From Spirochaetes bacterium GWF1_49_6 (GTDB lineage: Bacteria; Spirochaetota; Brevinematia; Brevinematales; GWF1-51-8): 5,619 bases of DNA. The DNA lies in NCBI GenBank assembly GCA_001829395.1, contig MIBD01000131.1, forward strand, positions 1 through 5,619, given 5' to 3'. This document shows positions 1 to 5,619 of this stretch, piece after piece. Position 1 is the first letter of the stretch. Every line of letters starts with the position of its first letter. The position numbers and the translations under genes are program-made. The notes beneath the pieces were generated by a model. That model was not told the DNA's origin and ran no database searches. It was given only the letters and a program-made list of their open reading frames with translations.

Positions 1-39
1 TTTATAATCAATTATACTTTGATTTGTTAGAATAATCAG

Positions 40-79
40 AGTTTTTAGAAGTGCCCTCATTATAATAAAGTTTTTAGAA
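40..79. repeat. Short direct repeat, two copies 29 bp apart
   Basis: AGTTTTTAGAA occurs exactly at 40-50 and 69-79. Similarity continues to the right (GTGCC against CTGGC) and, with a one-base gap, to the left (ATAAT at 32-36 and 62-66). A weaker third copy, TTTGTTAGAA, lies at 23-32. Two copies without a conserved palindromic unit do not make a CRISPR array. It could be a dispersed intergenic repeat, a regulator binding site in tandem, or chance in AT-rich DNA. Confidence 0.45.
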
Positions 80-248
80 CTGGCGGGTTCAAGGGAAAAG
101 TGCAACAGTATAGGCTATAATAATTGAAAGATGGACGTTCTCCGTGGTATGCTCGCCCCGTTACTCGCGCACTTTTTCGCCGATCTGACTATTTTCCTTC
201 TTATTATCTTCAGAGGCGTATTCGCCTAATCCCGAATGCCCGTCAAAC

Positions 249-277
249 TTTTTATTTTTTTCCTTTTAGGTTATAAT
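249..277 (+). promoter_or_regulatory. Candidate sigma-70-type promoter for the cluster
   Basis: A perfect -10 hexamer TATAAT lies at 272-277, and a T-rich tract (249-267) covers the place of the -35 element. The best -35 match at 17-bp spacing, TTTTTA at 249-254, agrees with TTGACA at only three of six positions. Transcription would begin near 284 and leave a leader of about 80 nt before the lipoprotein start. A second perfect TATAAT at 116-121 shares the preceding bases (AGGCTATAATA against AGGTTATAATA) and could be an alternative start, but has no -35 match. Position upstream of a tightly packed gene series supports the call; the -35 is the weak part. Confidence 0.45.
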
Positions 278-366
278 ATTACAGGCGGGTCGATAACCTG
301 AATTAATTTCATTATTCCCGTAAGTCTCAGAGTGATACGCCAATAAATAAACATGGAGCGTGCCGG

Positions 367-1446
367 ATGAAGCGGATTTTTGGGGTGTTTACGGTCTTTA
401 TTTTAATTACGGCCTGCGGGTCGCAGTATTCGGTCAAACAGCAGACCGAGAAGGCGGTGGACGATATCGCATGGAAGATATCGTCGAAAATCGATTTGAA
501 AACGATGGTAATCGCCGTGGCGGATTTAATCCCGGAGCAGAAGACGGAAAAACTGAAGGCGATTGCGAAAACTGTTTCCGATATGCTGGTCACTAAACTG
601 CATGATAAGGGTATTCAGGTGGTCGAGAACGCCCAACTGAATCAACTGGTGCAGGAGAAGAAGCTCGCGATGGCGGGGCTGGTCGATAGCGATACCGCCG
701 CGCAGGTCGGGGCGATGACCGGGGCGGGGTATATCCTCCTCGGCAGCGTATCGATGGTGAAGGACGAGGTGTTTATCAATGTCCGTCTGGTCGATATATC
801 TACGCGTTTGGTAGTATCTGCGGCGGAGGCGTCGATGAATCTCGCGGAGATCGAGAAAAAGGAGCCCCCGAAGCAGCCTGAGACGATTGATCCGTATGTC
901 CTAAAAAACACCCCCACATCGCTGATTTGGTTCTCATGGGCGAATCTCATGCTGAACTATCCCGTGCTCGCGGGCGCGGAAATAGTCGATTTCAACGTGG
1001 TGTTCTTTTCGCCGGCATGGAAGCTGGGTATCGGGTTCGGGTTCAGTCTCGCCAAGGCCTATCTTACTGACATGTGGTTCGTACCGAATTCCAAGGGCGC
1101 GAACGGGTTGGGCGCGTTACTCCCGCTTAAAGTATTTTTCCCGTTATACATCAATCCCGATAAGTATAATCGGATGGACGTCTACCTGAAGGCGGAAGTA
1201 GGCGGGATACTTTTTAACGAAGGCCCGGACAGGGGCGACGCGGACGGGGACGAGTATCTCGATATATCGGTGGATTTCCGCTCGAAATTTAAAATCGGCG
1301 GAGTCTCGTTTCCGTTAGCGGTATCGCTCGGATTTCTCTATTCCACGGATAAAGTGAGTTATAATTATAACAGCCAGTGGACCATATACGGGCAGTTCAG
1401 TCTCGGGATAGGAGGATATTCCTCGACCGCGGCCATTTCGGAATAG
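367..1446 (+). CDS. CsgG/FlgO/LpoB-type lipoprotein with beta-rich C-terminal domain
   Basis: The 359-residue product begins with a lipoprotein signal peptide: basic MKR, a hydrophobic core and the lipobox ITAC, with Cys17 as the lipidated residue. Glycine at +2 contains no inner-membrane retention signal of the known enterobacterial kind, so an outer-membrane location is likely. Residues about 45-160 look like the alpha/beta domain shared by CsgG, FlgO and LpoB lipoproteins: a strand with VIAVADL, a helix, IQVVENAQLNQLVQEK, then GAGYILLGSV and a strand with NVRLVDI. A proline/lysine linker (about 162-176) leads to a second half (about 182-350) of alternating hydrophobic strands that resembles a small outer-membrane barrel or beta-sandwich. 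Residues 289-299 carry an acidic DADGDEYLD loop resembling calcium-binding repeats. The start is chosen because GGAG (355-358) sits 8 nt upstream and the signal peptide follows immediately. The family assignment is by eye; the role could be scaffold, secretion-related or envelope maintenance. Confidence 0.75.
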   Translation: MKRIFGVFTVFILITACGSQYSVKQQTEKAVDDIAWKISSKIDLKTMVIAVADLIPEQKTEKLKAIAKTVSDMLVTKLHDKGIQVVENAQLNQLVQEKKLAMAGLVDSDTAAQVGAMTGAGYILLGSVSMVKDEVFINVRLVDISTRLVVSAAEASMNLAEIEKKEPPKQPETIDPYVLKNTPTSLIWFSWANLMLNYPVLAGAEIVDFNVVFFSPAWKLGIGFGFSLAKAYLTDMWFVPNSKGANGLGALLPLKVFFPLYINPDKYNRMDVYLKAEVGGILFNEGPDRGDADGDEYLDISVDFRSKFKIGGVSFPLAVSLGFLYSTDKVSYNYNSQWTIYGQFSLGIGGYSSTAAISE

Positions 1447-1458
1447 TAAGGAACCGGC

Positions 1459-1471
1459 GGAGAGGGTTTTG
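1459..1471 (+). promoter_or_regulatory. Ribosome binding site supporting a TTG start
   Basis: GGAGAGGG (1459-1466) lies just upstream of TTG at 1469-1471, with 6 nt between GGAG and the start codon. The next in-frame ATG, at 1538, has no comparable site and would remove 23 residues including the whole lysine-rich N-terminus. The TTG start is therefore preferred. Confidence 0.65.
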
Positions 1472-2017
1472 AAAAAGAAAGAAAAAAAAGCGGTCGTCAG
1501 GAAAAAACGGGATTGGAAGCAGACGGAAAAGTATATCATGCTTTTTATTTTCCGTATCCGCCGGAACAAGCTGACCGCGTTCATGCGGTTTATGACCCGC
1601 ATCGGGGACGGATGGCTCTGGTTCCTGATGGACATCTCGTTCCTGCTCGTGAATATCAGCGCGGGTTTAGCGCTATGCTTCGCGTCGCTCTTACAGCTTG
1701 CGCTGCATGTGGTGCTGAAACGCCTTTTCACGCGCGAGCGGCCGTTTATCAAGCATAACGATATTACTAATCTTGCCATACCCCCCGACCGTTTCTCGTT
1801 CCCGTCGGGGCATACCGCCGCGGCTTTCGCGGTGGCGTTCGTATTCCTGTATTTTTATCCCGTCATGTTTATCCCGATGCTGGTGATCGCCTCGCTGATC
1901 GCGTTCTCGCGGATATACCTCGGTATGCATTATCCGTCCGACGTATTCGCCGGGGGTGTGCTTGGGTTTCTCGCCGCGAGACTGAGTGTGTATTTTGTCC
2001 TCCTGTTGGATATATAG
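1469..2017 (+). CDS. PAP2-family membrane phosphatase
   Basis: This 182-residue protein carries the full three-part signature of the PAP2 (type 2 phosphatidic acid phosphatase) superfamily: K84-x6-R91-P92, P112-S113-G114-H115, and S147-R148-x5-H154-x3-D158. His115 and His154 are the expected proton donor and phosphoryl-accepting nucleophile in this family. Hydrophobic segments at about 49-83 (probably two passes), 116-145 (one or two passes) and 159-180 place it in the inner membrane with the catalytic motifs near one face. Known members dephosphorylate undecaprenyl pyrophosphate, phosphatidylglycerol phosphate, lipid A or phosphatidate; the substrate cannot be told from sequence. The N-terminus is very basic (MKKKEKK...RKKR), suggesting a cytoplasmic tail. 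It begins 22 nt after the lipoprotein gene and ends 9 nt before the next, so cotranscription is likely. An A8 run at 1482-1489 lies in codons 5-7. Confidence 0.9.
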   Translation: MKKKEKKAVVRKKRDWKQTEKYIMLFIFRIRRNKLTAFMRFMTRIGDGWLWFLMDISFLLVNISAGLALCFASLLQLALHVVLKRLFTRERPFIKHNDITNLAIPPDRFSFPSGHTAAAFAVAFVFLYFYPVMFIPMLVIASLIAFSRIYLGMHYPSDVFAGGVLGFLAARLSVYFVLLLDI

Positions 2018-2026
2018 GGGCCTGCC

Positions 2027-3721
2027 ATGATTAACCGGATAAAGCTCGAAATGCTTTCCCGCCGTAATCAGGCGATAGTCCGCACCCGTGACGGGGGGTA
2101 CTCGCTGGAAATCGGCGGGCGTTCGGTGCATAGCTTGTACTCCCCGGAGAAAGAGGCCGCAAGGCTGATCGAGGATATCCTTCCGCTTGAGAAGGAACGT
2201 ACTCTGGTCATTGTTCTGGGCGCGGGGCTGGGATATCATCTCGAACTTTTGGAGCAGAACGGTTTTACGAATATCATCGTGATCGAGCGCGACCCGGAAA
2301 TCTACGGGATATTCAAGGATATTTACGAGTTCGGGTTCGTCCCAGGAATTATCGCCCCCGACGATCCTGTCGAGAAGCTCGACAGCTACTTCACCGCGCT
2401 TCAGATCGAACAATTCAGGCACATCAAAACCCTCGTCCTGCGGGGCGGGTACGATCAGGAAAGCTACGCGCGGTTCGAGAACCGGATCGAGCGGTTATTG
2501 AAGGTTCGGCTGGGGGATTTCGCGACCCGCCTGAAATTCGAGGAAAACTGGTTTATCAATATACTCCGCAATATCAATCATCTCGATAAATCCGCGCGGG
2601 TGGGGGAACTGACCGCGAAACATCTCGGCGCCCCGATCGTGATTGTTTCGGCGGGGCCGTCGCTGAAGGATTCGGTGCCGATGCTCCGCGAAATACGCGA
2701 CTATGTTTTTATGATCGCGGTCGATACGGCGCTCCTCGTGCTCTACGAGGCGGGTATCGCGCCCGATCTGGTGTATACCCTCGATTCGCAGGTACACAAT
2801 CTGGGGGATTTCCTGATGATACCCCGCGACTATATGGCGAATATCGGGCTTGTGTACGATCTGGTGGCGAATTCCGCGCTGCCGGAGTTTTTTCCCGGTA
2901 AGCTGATCGCGGCAAACACGGCGCACCTCGACTACGACTCCGACGGGAAGCCGTTCCTGCAAAAGAACGAGCTCGTGCATTGGATGGAAAACATCGGGGA
3001 TATCGCGTTCGGGGATATCGAGACCGGCGGGTCGGTGGCGACTTCGGCGTTCCATTTCGCGTTCCTCGCCGGGGCGGCTCCGATACTGATTACCGGACAG
3101 GACTTGGCGTACTCGTACTATGCGTCCCATTGTTCCTCGACCCCCCATTTTTACCGTATCGGCCGGATGAACAACCGGCTCGTCCCGATTATGAGCACAT
3201 TCCTCAAGGTGATGAAGAGCCGCGAGGTATTTCTCGCGCCGGGTACGAACGGGAAAGTCTACACCGATTTCCTTCTGAACAACTATAAGGGATGGTTCGA
3301 GGAGTCCGCCAAATCCATACTGAAGAATTACCCGGGCTTTCCGCTGATCAACGCGACGGCGAACGGGGTAATTATAGATGGATTCCTCCGGGTCGAGCAG
3401 GGTGAACTGATAAAACAGCTGAAAAAGGGCGGTAAAGTAAATAAATCGGATTTCCTGAAACCCCTGAACTTGATAGACGGCAAAAGTATTGGTAAAATAT
3501 TAAAGGGGCTGGAAGGACTGAAGGAATTCGTAACGGGGCTGGCGTGCGGCGAATCCATATTCGAGACGGTCAGGACTTCAGATTTCGGCTTCCTTAACCG
3601 TTATTTAATGAGAGAAAAAGTAATTTTCGAGCGATACGGGAATTTTGAGAAATTTCACATAGAACGGAAATTATATAGACTGATAAAAAATCTCGAAGGT
3701 ATTTTTCATGCCGCAGAATGA
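2027..3721 (+). CDS. Maf / DUF115 (MptE-like) family protein, putative glycosyltransferase
   Basis: The 564-residue product looks like the family of motility accessory factors (Maf; domain DUF115, also called MptE-like). The N-terminal third includes LVIVLGAGLGYHLELL (60-75) and VIERDP (85-90), typical of the Rossmann-like N-terminal part of Maf proteins. The central DUF115 domain (about 200-365) shows IVIVSAGPSL (204-213), an acidic strand with IAVDTAL (230-236), GIAPDLVYTLDSQ (243-255), and GGSVATSAFHFAFLAGA followed by PILITGQDLAYS (352-363). The remaining 200 residues are helical and lysine-rich. Maf proteins transfer nonulosonic acids to flagellin in several bacteria, while archaeal MptE is a pterin pyrophosphokinase; the long two-part architecture favours the Maf group. 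No sugar-biosynthesis gene is in view, so the donor is unknown. A likely ribosome binding site, AGGGG (2016-2020), overlaps the upstream stop codon. The last 14 nt overlap the next gene. Confidence 0.8.
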   Translation: MINRIKLEMLSRRNQAIVRTRDGGYSLEIGGRSVHSLYSPEKEAARLIEDILPLEKERTLVIVLGAGLGYHLELLEQNGFTNIIVIERDPEIYGIFKDIYEFGFVPGIIAPDDPVEKLDSYFTALQIEQFRHIKTLVLRGGYDQESYARFENRIERLLKVRLGDFATRLKFEENWFINILRNINHLDKSARVGELTAKHLGAPIVIVSAGPSLKDSVPMLREIRDYVFMIAVDTALLVLYEAGIAPDLVYTLDSQVHNLGDFLMIPRDYMANIGLVYDLVANSALPEFFPGKLIAANTAHLDYDSDGKPFLQKNELVHWMENIGDIAFGDIETGGSVATSAFHFAFLAGAAPILITGQDLAYSYYASHCSSTPHFYRIGRMNNRLVPIMSTFLKVMKSREVFLAPGTNGKVYTDFLLNNYKGWFEESAKSILKNYPGFPLINATANGVIIDGFLRVEQGELIKQLKKGGKVNKSDFLKPLNLIDGKSIGKILKGLEGLKEFVTGLACGESIFETVRTSDFGFLNRYLMREKVIFERYGNFEKFHIERKLYRLIKNLEGIFHAAE

Positions 3722-4448
3722 TGTATTAATCGAAGAAGTAGAAGATAATATCTATATTATCTACGGGAAAAAACCGAGCTGTCACGTATATGTGCTGAAA
3801 GGAACGAATAAGAACGTCCTGATTGATACCGGTATCAAAGGCAACTTTCCCCGCGTAGTGGAAGGCCTCACGAAGGTCGGGCTGAAGGTCAGCGATATCC
3901 ATCTGGTCATCAATACCCACGAGCATTTCGACCATGTCGGCGGGAATATCTTCTTTCACGAGACCGCGTTCCTCGCCGCGCATCGTTTCGCCGCAACGAA
4001 AATCGAACTCCAGGACGAATATGTCATGCATTCCGCGATACACGGCGAGGAGATTCTCAAGGTGAAGTCCCATATCTGGATGGAGGACCGCCTGCTGTTC
4101 GATATCGGGAGCTGTAAGCTGAAAATCTTCCACACCCCAGGGCATACGTCGGGATGCATCTGCATCTACGAACCGTTCCGGCATTTCATGTTCACCGGCG
4201 ATACCTTATTCGATAAAGGGGTGATTTCCAAGATATCCGATTCGGGAAGCTGGGGCGACTACATCAACTCGCTTGAACGGATAAACACCCTGAAGATGAA
4301 AAAAATATTCCCCGGGCACGGTTCGATCTGCGATAAACCCGAAGAAGCCATCAGCATCGGGATACGTTCGTCCCGGCAGAAGTTCGAAGAATTAAAATCC
4401 CAGATGCTGCAGGACCTCAGAGATAAACGTATCGAAGGAAAAGACTGA
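3708..4448 (+). CDS. MBL-fold metallohydrolase
   Basis: A complete 246-residue metallo-beta-lactamase-fold hydrolase of the glyoxalase II-like type. The metal ligands are all present: H71-x-H73-x-D75-H76 in NTHEHFDHVGG, H146 in HTPGHTSG, D165 in FTGDTLF, and H204 in FPGHG near the end. This set predicts a two-metal (zinc or iron) centre. The size suits single-domain thioesterase or hydroxyacylglutathione-hydrolase relatives, but the substrate cannot be named. There is no signal peptide, so it should be cytoplasmic. The start ATG lies inside the end of the Maf-like gene (14 nt overlap) with GAAGG at 3695-3699, 8 nt upstream; the following gene begins at its stop codon in a TGATG overlap. Both overlaps suggest translational coupling. 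The C-terminal 30 residues form a charged helix (SRQKFEELKSQMLQDLRDKR) beyond the core fold. Confidence 0.9.
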   Translation: MPQNDVLIEEVEDNIYIIYGKKPSCHVYVLKGTNKNVLIDTGIKGNFPRVVEGLTKVGLKVSDIHLVINTHEHFDHVGGNIFFHETAFLAAHRFAATKIELQDEYVMHSAIHGEEILKVKSHIWMEDRLLFDIGSCKLKIFHTPGHTSGCICIYEPFRHFMFTGDTLFDKGVISKISDSGSWGDYINSLERINTLKMKKIFPGHGSICDKPEEAISIGIRSSRQKFEELKSQMLQDLRDKRIEGKD

Positions 4449-5152
4449 TGATCCGTATACCCGCATTGATAGCGCTCATTCTCCTGACGACGACGGTAAT
4501 TTATCCGCAGACCAACACTATCGCGGAACTGGAAGACGCCGCGTCGAAAATAAGGAACGAAAATATCTACTACAATCTCGGTATCGAGTACCTCAAGCAG
4601 AACGATATCGGGCGCGCGATACTGAACCTCAAACGCGCCGCCCTGCTCAACCCCTACGACCCTGATATTCAAGAAGCGTTAACCTCCGCGCGCGAGACTA
4701 TCGGGATACCCGGGTACTTTTTCGAGGCTACCCCGCTCGAGGGGGTATTGCTCTTCCCGTTCACCGTGTTCAATTTCACGGGTATGCTGATATTCGGGCT
4801 GAGCCTGTTCATAATAGGGAGTATCGTCCTGAGCCTCGTCCTGAGCGGTATCGCCGGAAGCATCGATAAACGATGGGTGCGGGTGACGTCGATTATCGCG
4901 ATCATTATCGGGATAATCTATATCGCCGGGCTATGGCTGCGTTACGAGAGTACGTTCGACAGTTCCTCCGGGGTGGTGTTAACCGGCGGGGTAATCTCCG
5001 ACCGTCCCGATAATACCGCTGTAGAGAAAAAAGACCTCACCCCCGGCATCGAGTGCAGGATCGAGAAGGAACTGGATACGTATTATTATATCACGACGAT
5101 CGACGGGAAAGAGGGGTGGACGGTTATGACGAACGTGGAAAGACTTTGGTAG
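4448..5152 (+). CDS. BatE-like TPR / two-transmembrane / SH3-like membrane protein
   Basis: The 234-residue product has four parts. Residues 1-21 are a hydrophobic N-terminal signal or anchor without a clear cleavage site. Residues about 25-83 contain a tetratricopeptide repeat, clearest in YYNLGIEYLKQNDIGRAILN and the following LKRAALLNPYDPDIQEAL. Two transmembrane segments lie at about 110-134 and 146-164, separated by a short charged loop (SIDKRWVR). Residues about 175-234 resemble a bacterial SH3-like domain, with GVISDRPD, LTPGIECRI and a closing GKEGWTVMTNVERLW. This order matches BatE of the aerotolerance (Bat) operons of Bacteroidetes and spirochaetes, but no BatA, BatB, BatD or MoxR gene is in view. 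If the first segment is a signal peptide, both soluble domains face the periplasm. AAGGAA (4435-4440) precedes the ATG, which overlaps the preceding stop by 1 nt. The role is probably a protein-interaction scaffold at the envelope; this is inference. Confidence 0.75.
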   Translation: MIRIPALIALILLTTTVIYPQTNTIAELEDAASKIRNENIYYNLGIEYLKQNDIGRAILNLKRAALLNPYDPDIQEALTSARETIGIPGYFFEATPLEGVLLFPFTVFNFTGMLIFGLSLFIIGSIVLSLVLSGIAGSIDKRWVRVTSIIAIIIGIIYIAGLWLRYESTFDSSSGVVLTGGVISDRPDNTAVEKKDLTPGIECRIEKELDTYYYITTIDGKEGWTVMTNVERLW

Positions 5153-5191
5153 CAATATCGATACTGTATGCCAGTCCGAAGGAGTTAATAA

Positions 5192-5619
5192 ATGAAAAAT
5201 GCAATCGTTGCAATAATGACGCTTTCCCTCGTCGCACCGTGGTGTTTTGGGGATTCTAAGTCTCCGGCTATCCCGAAGCTCGAAGATGTGAAGGTCAACG
5301 GATTGACGCTGGGGATGCCCTTTTCGGGTGCCTTGAAAAGACTTAAGCATAAATCGCTTTCGGACATTGTCGATGCCGGGGTACGTATAATATCGTTTCA
5401 AAGCAAGTTTGCCGGGAAAAAATGCCTGCTACAATTGGAGTTCTTTCAAGATCGATTGGCGACTATTTCTATTAAAAGTTATCCGAACTCCGGTTATACG
5501 CTTAAAGATATAAATGCTGTTATTTCTGATCTGGAGGGAAAATTCGGCGAGAGCAGGTCTTATTCTGTCGAGAACGATTCTCCTGCCGATACCGGTTATT
5601 TTTACTACTGGCTGGAAAA
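5192..5619 (+). CDS. Small exported protein of unknown function (3' end cut off)
   Basis: An open frame starts at ATG 5192 behind an excellent ribosome binding site (AAGGAG 5179-5184, 7 nt spacing) and stays open to the window edge, giving 142 codons plus two bases. The N-terminus (MKNAIVAIMTLSLVAPWCFG, then DSK) is a signal peptide; the Cys is not in a lipobox, so signal peptidase I is expected. The mature part contains VNGLTLGMPFSGALKRLK, then CLLQLEFFQDRLATISIKSY, and DLEGKFGESRSYS. The pattern of a 'GM-x-F' start, a helix, and a strand of the type 'L-x-F-x-D-x-L-x-x-I' is reminiscent of small periplasmic alpha/beta proteins such as the BamE/BLIP-like group, but I do not recognise a family. 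It is 39 nt downstream of the previous gene and may belong to the same transcript. Codon use (TCT, TAT, ATT, AAA frequent) is more relaxed than in the upstream genes. Confidence 0.75.
   Translation, partial: MKNAIVAIMTLSLVAPWCFGDSKSPAIPKLEDVKVNGLTLGMPFSGALKRLKHKSLSDIVDAGVRIISFQSKFAGKKCLLQLEFFQDRLATISIKSYPNSGYTLKDINAVISDLEGKFGESRSYSVENDSPADTGYFYYWLE

Larger units (their letters stand above)
1..366. other. AT-rich non-coding upstream region
   Basis: No convincing gene is seen here. The stretch is richer in A and T than the coding region and contains a duplicated motif near its left end, four perfect TATAAT hexamers (3-8, 61-66, 116-121, 272-277), a T-rich tract at 249-267 and a small 5-bp hairpin (214-218 with 223-227, loop TATT) that lacks an adjacent T-run and so is not a convincing terminator. 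A 32-codon open frame on the plus strand (131-229) and a roughly 35-codon open frame without a start codon on the minus strand (about 161-267) overlap each other; neither is supported enough to call. The region most likely carries the promoter and untranslated leader of the downstream cluster. Confidence 0.6.

Noticed and set aside
23..82. Possible CRISPR array from repeats spaced 29 bp.
   Set aside because: Only two good copies of an 11-bp unit exist, with an 18-bp gap between them; no longer repeat or spacer pattern and no cas gene.
214..227. Hairpin AGGCG-TATT-CGCCT as a terminator.
   Set aside because: The stem is only 5 bp and no T-run follows directly on either strand; the nearest T tract begins about 20 nt away.
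353..370. Five-codon mini-ORF whose stop overlaps the lipoprotein start as ATGA.
   Set aside because: It has no ribosome binding site of its own, and GGAG inside it serves the lipoprotein start; such a short frame is easily chance.
1691..2422. Long minus-strand open frame (243 codons) opposite the PAP2 and Maf-like genes.
   Set aside because: It spans the junction of two well-supported plus-strand genes, and its product lacks recognisable motifs; it is a shadow of GC-biased codons.
2495..3148. Minus-strand open frame of 217 codons inside the Maf-like gene.
   Set aside because: The arginine-rich, low-complexity product is typical of an antisense shadow, and the plus frame carries clear DUF115 motifs.
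3726..4184. Minus-strand open frame of 152 codons opposite the MBL gene.
   Set aside because: It lies fully opposite a hydrolase with all metal ligands intact; no supporting start signal was seen.
5161..5169. Small palindrome ATAC-T-GTAT before the last gene as an operator.
   Set aside because: Four-base arms occur often by chance, and no second copy or promoter was seen next to it.

Overview
The window is a compact, entirely plus-strand gene cluster from a bacterium with an outer membrane. The coding part is moderately GC-rich by eye, with GC-ending codons favoured, and it is preceded by a more AT-rich stretch of about 366 bases. No single gene fixes the taxon. The combination of a CsgG/FlgO-like lipoprotein, a Maf/DUF115 protein and a BatE-like TPR-SH3 membrane protein fits Spirochaetota-type genomes best, but this is inference.

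Layout: 1-366 is non-coding as far as can be seen. It holds a short repeated motif (GTTTTTAGAA at 41-50 and 70-79) and four perfect TATAAT hexamers; the one at 272-277 is the best candidate promoter for the cluster. Five complete genes follow with almost no gaps: a lipoprotein with a CsgG/FlgO/LpoB-type domain and a beta-rich C-terminal half (367-1446); a PAP2-type membrane phosphatase with a TTG start (1469-2017); a Maf/DUF115 protein (2027-3721); an MBL-fold metallohydrolase overlapping it by 14 nt (3708-4448); and a TPR / two-TM / SH3-like protein overlapping by 1 nt (4448-5152). A sixth gene, for a small exported protein, starts at 5192 behind a strong ribosome binding site and runs off the window end. 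It has a visibly more relaxed codon usage.

How they may work together: spacing and overlaps argue for one transcript from gene 1 to gene 5. Four of the six products are exported or membrane-bound (lipoprotein, PAP2, TPR-SH3 protein, the last protein). The Maf/DUF115 protein belongs to a family tied to glycosylation of flagellin or other surface proteins, and PAP2 enzymes often recycle lipid-pyrophosphate carriers. A cell-envelope or glycoconjugate role is therefore a reasonable hypothesis, but nothing in the sequence proves a shared pathway. I see no CRISPR array, transposon, tRNA, rRNA or clear terminator. I do not see a demonstrably new system; the most noteworthy points are the unusual gene grouping, the orphan BatE-like gene, the two-part lipoprotein and the structured upstream region.
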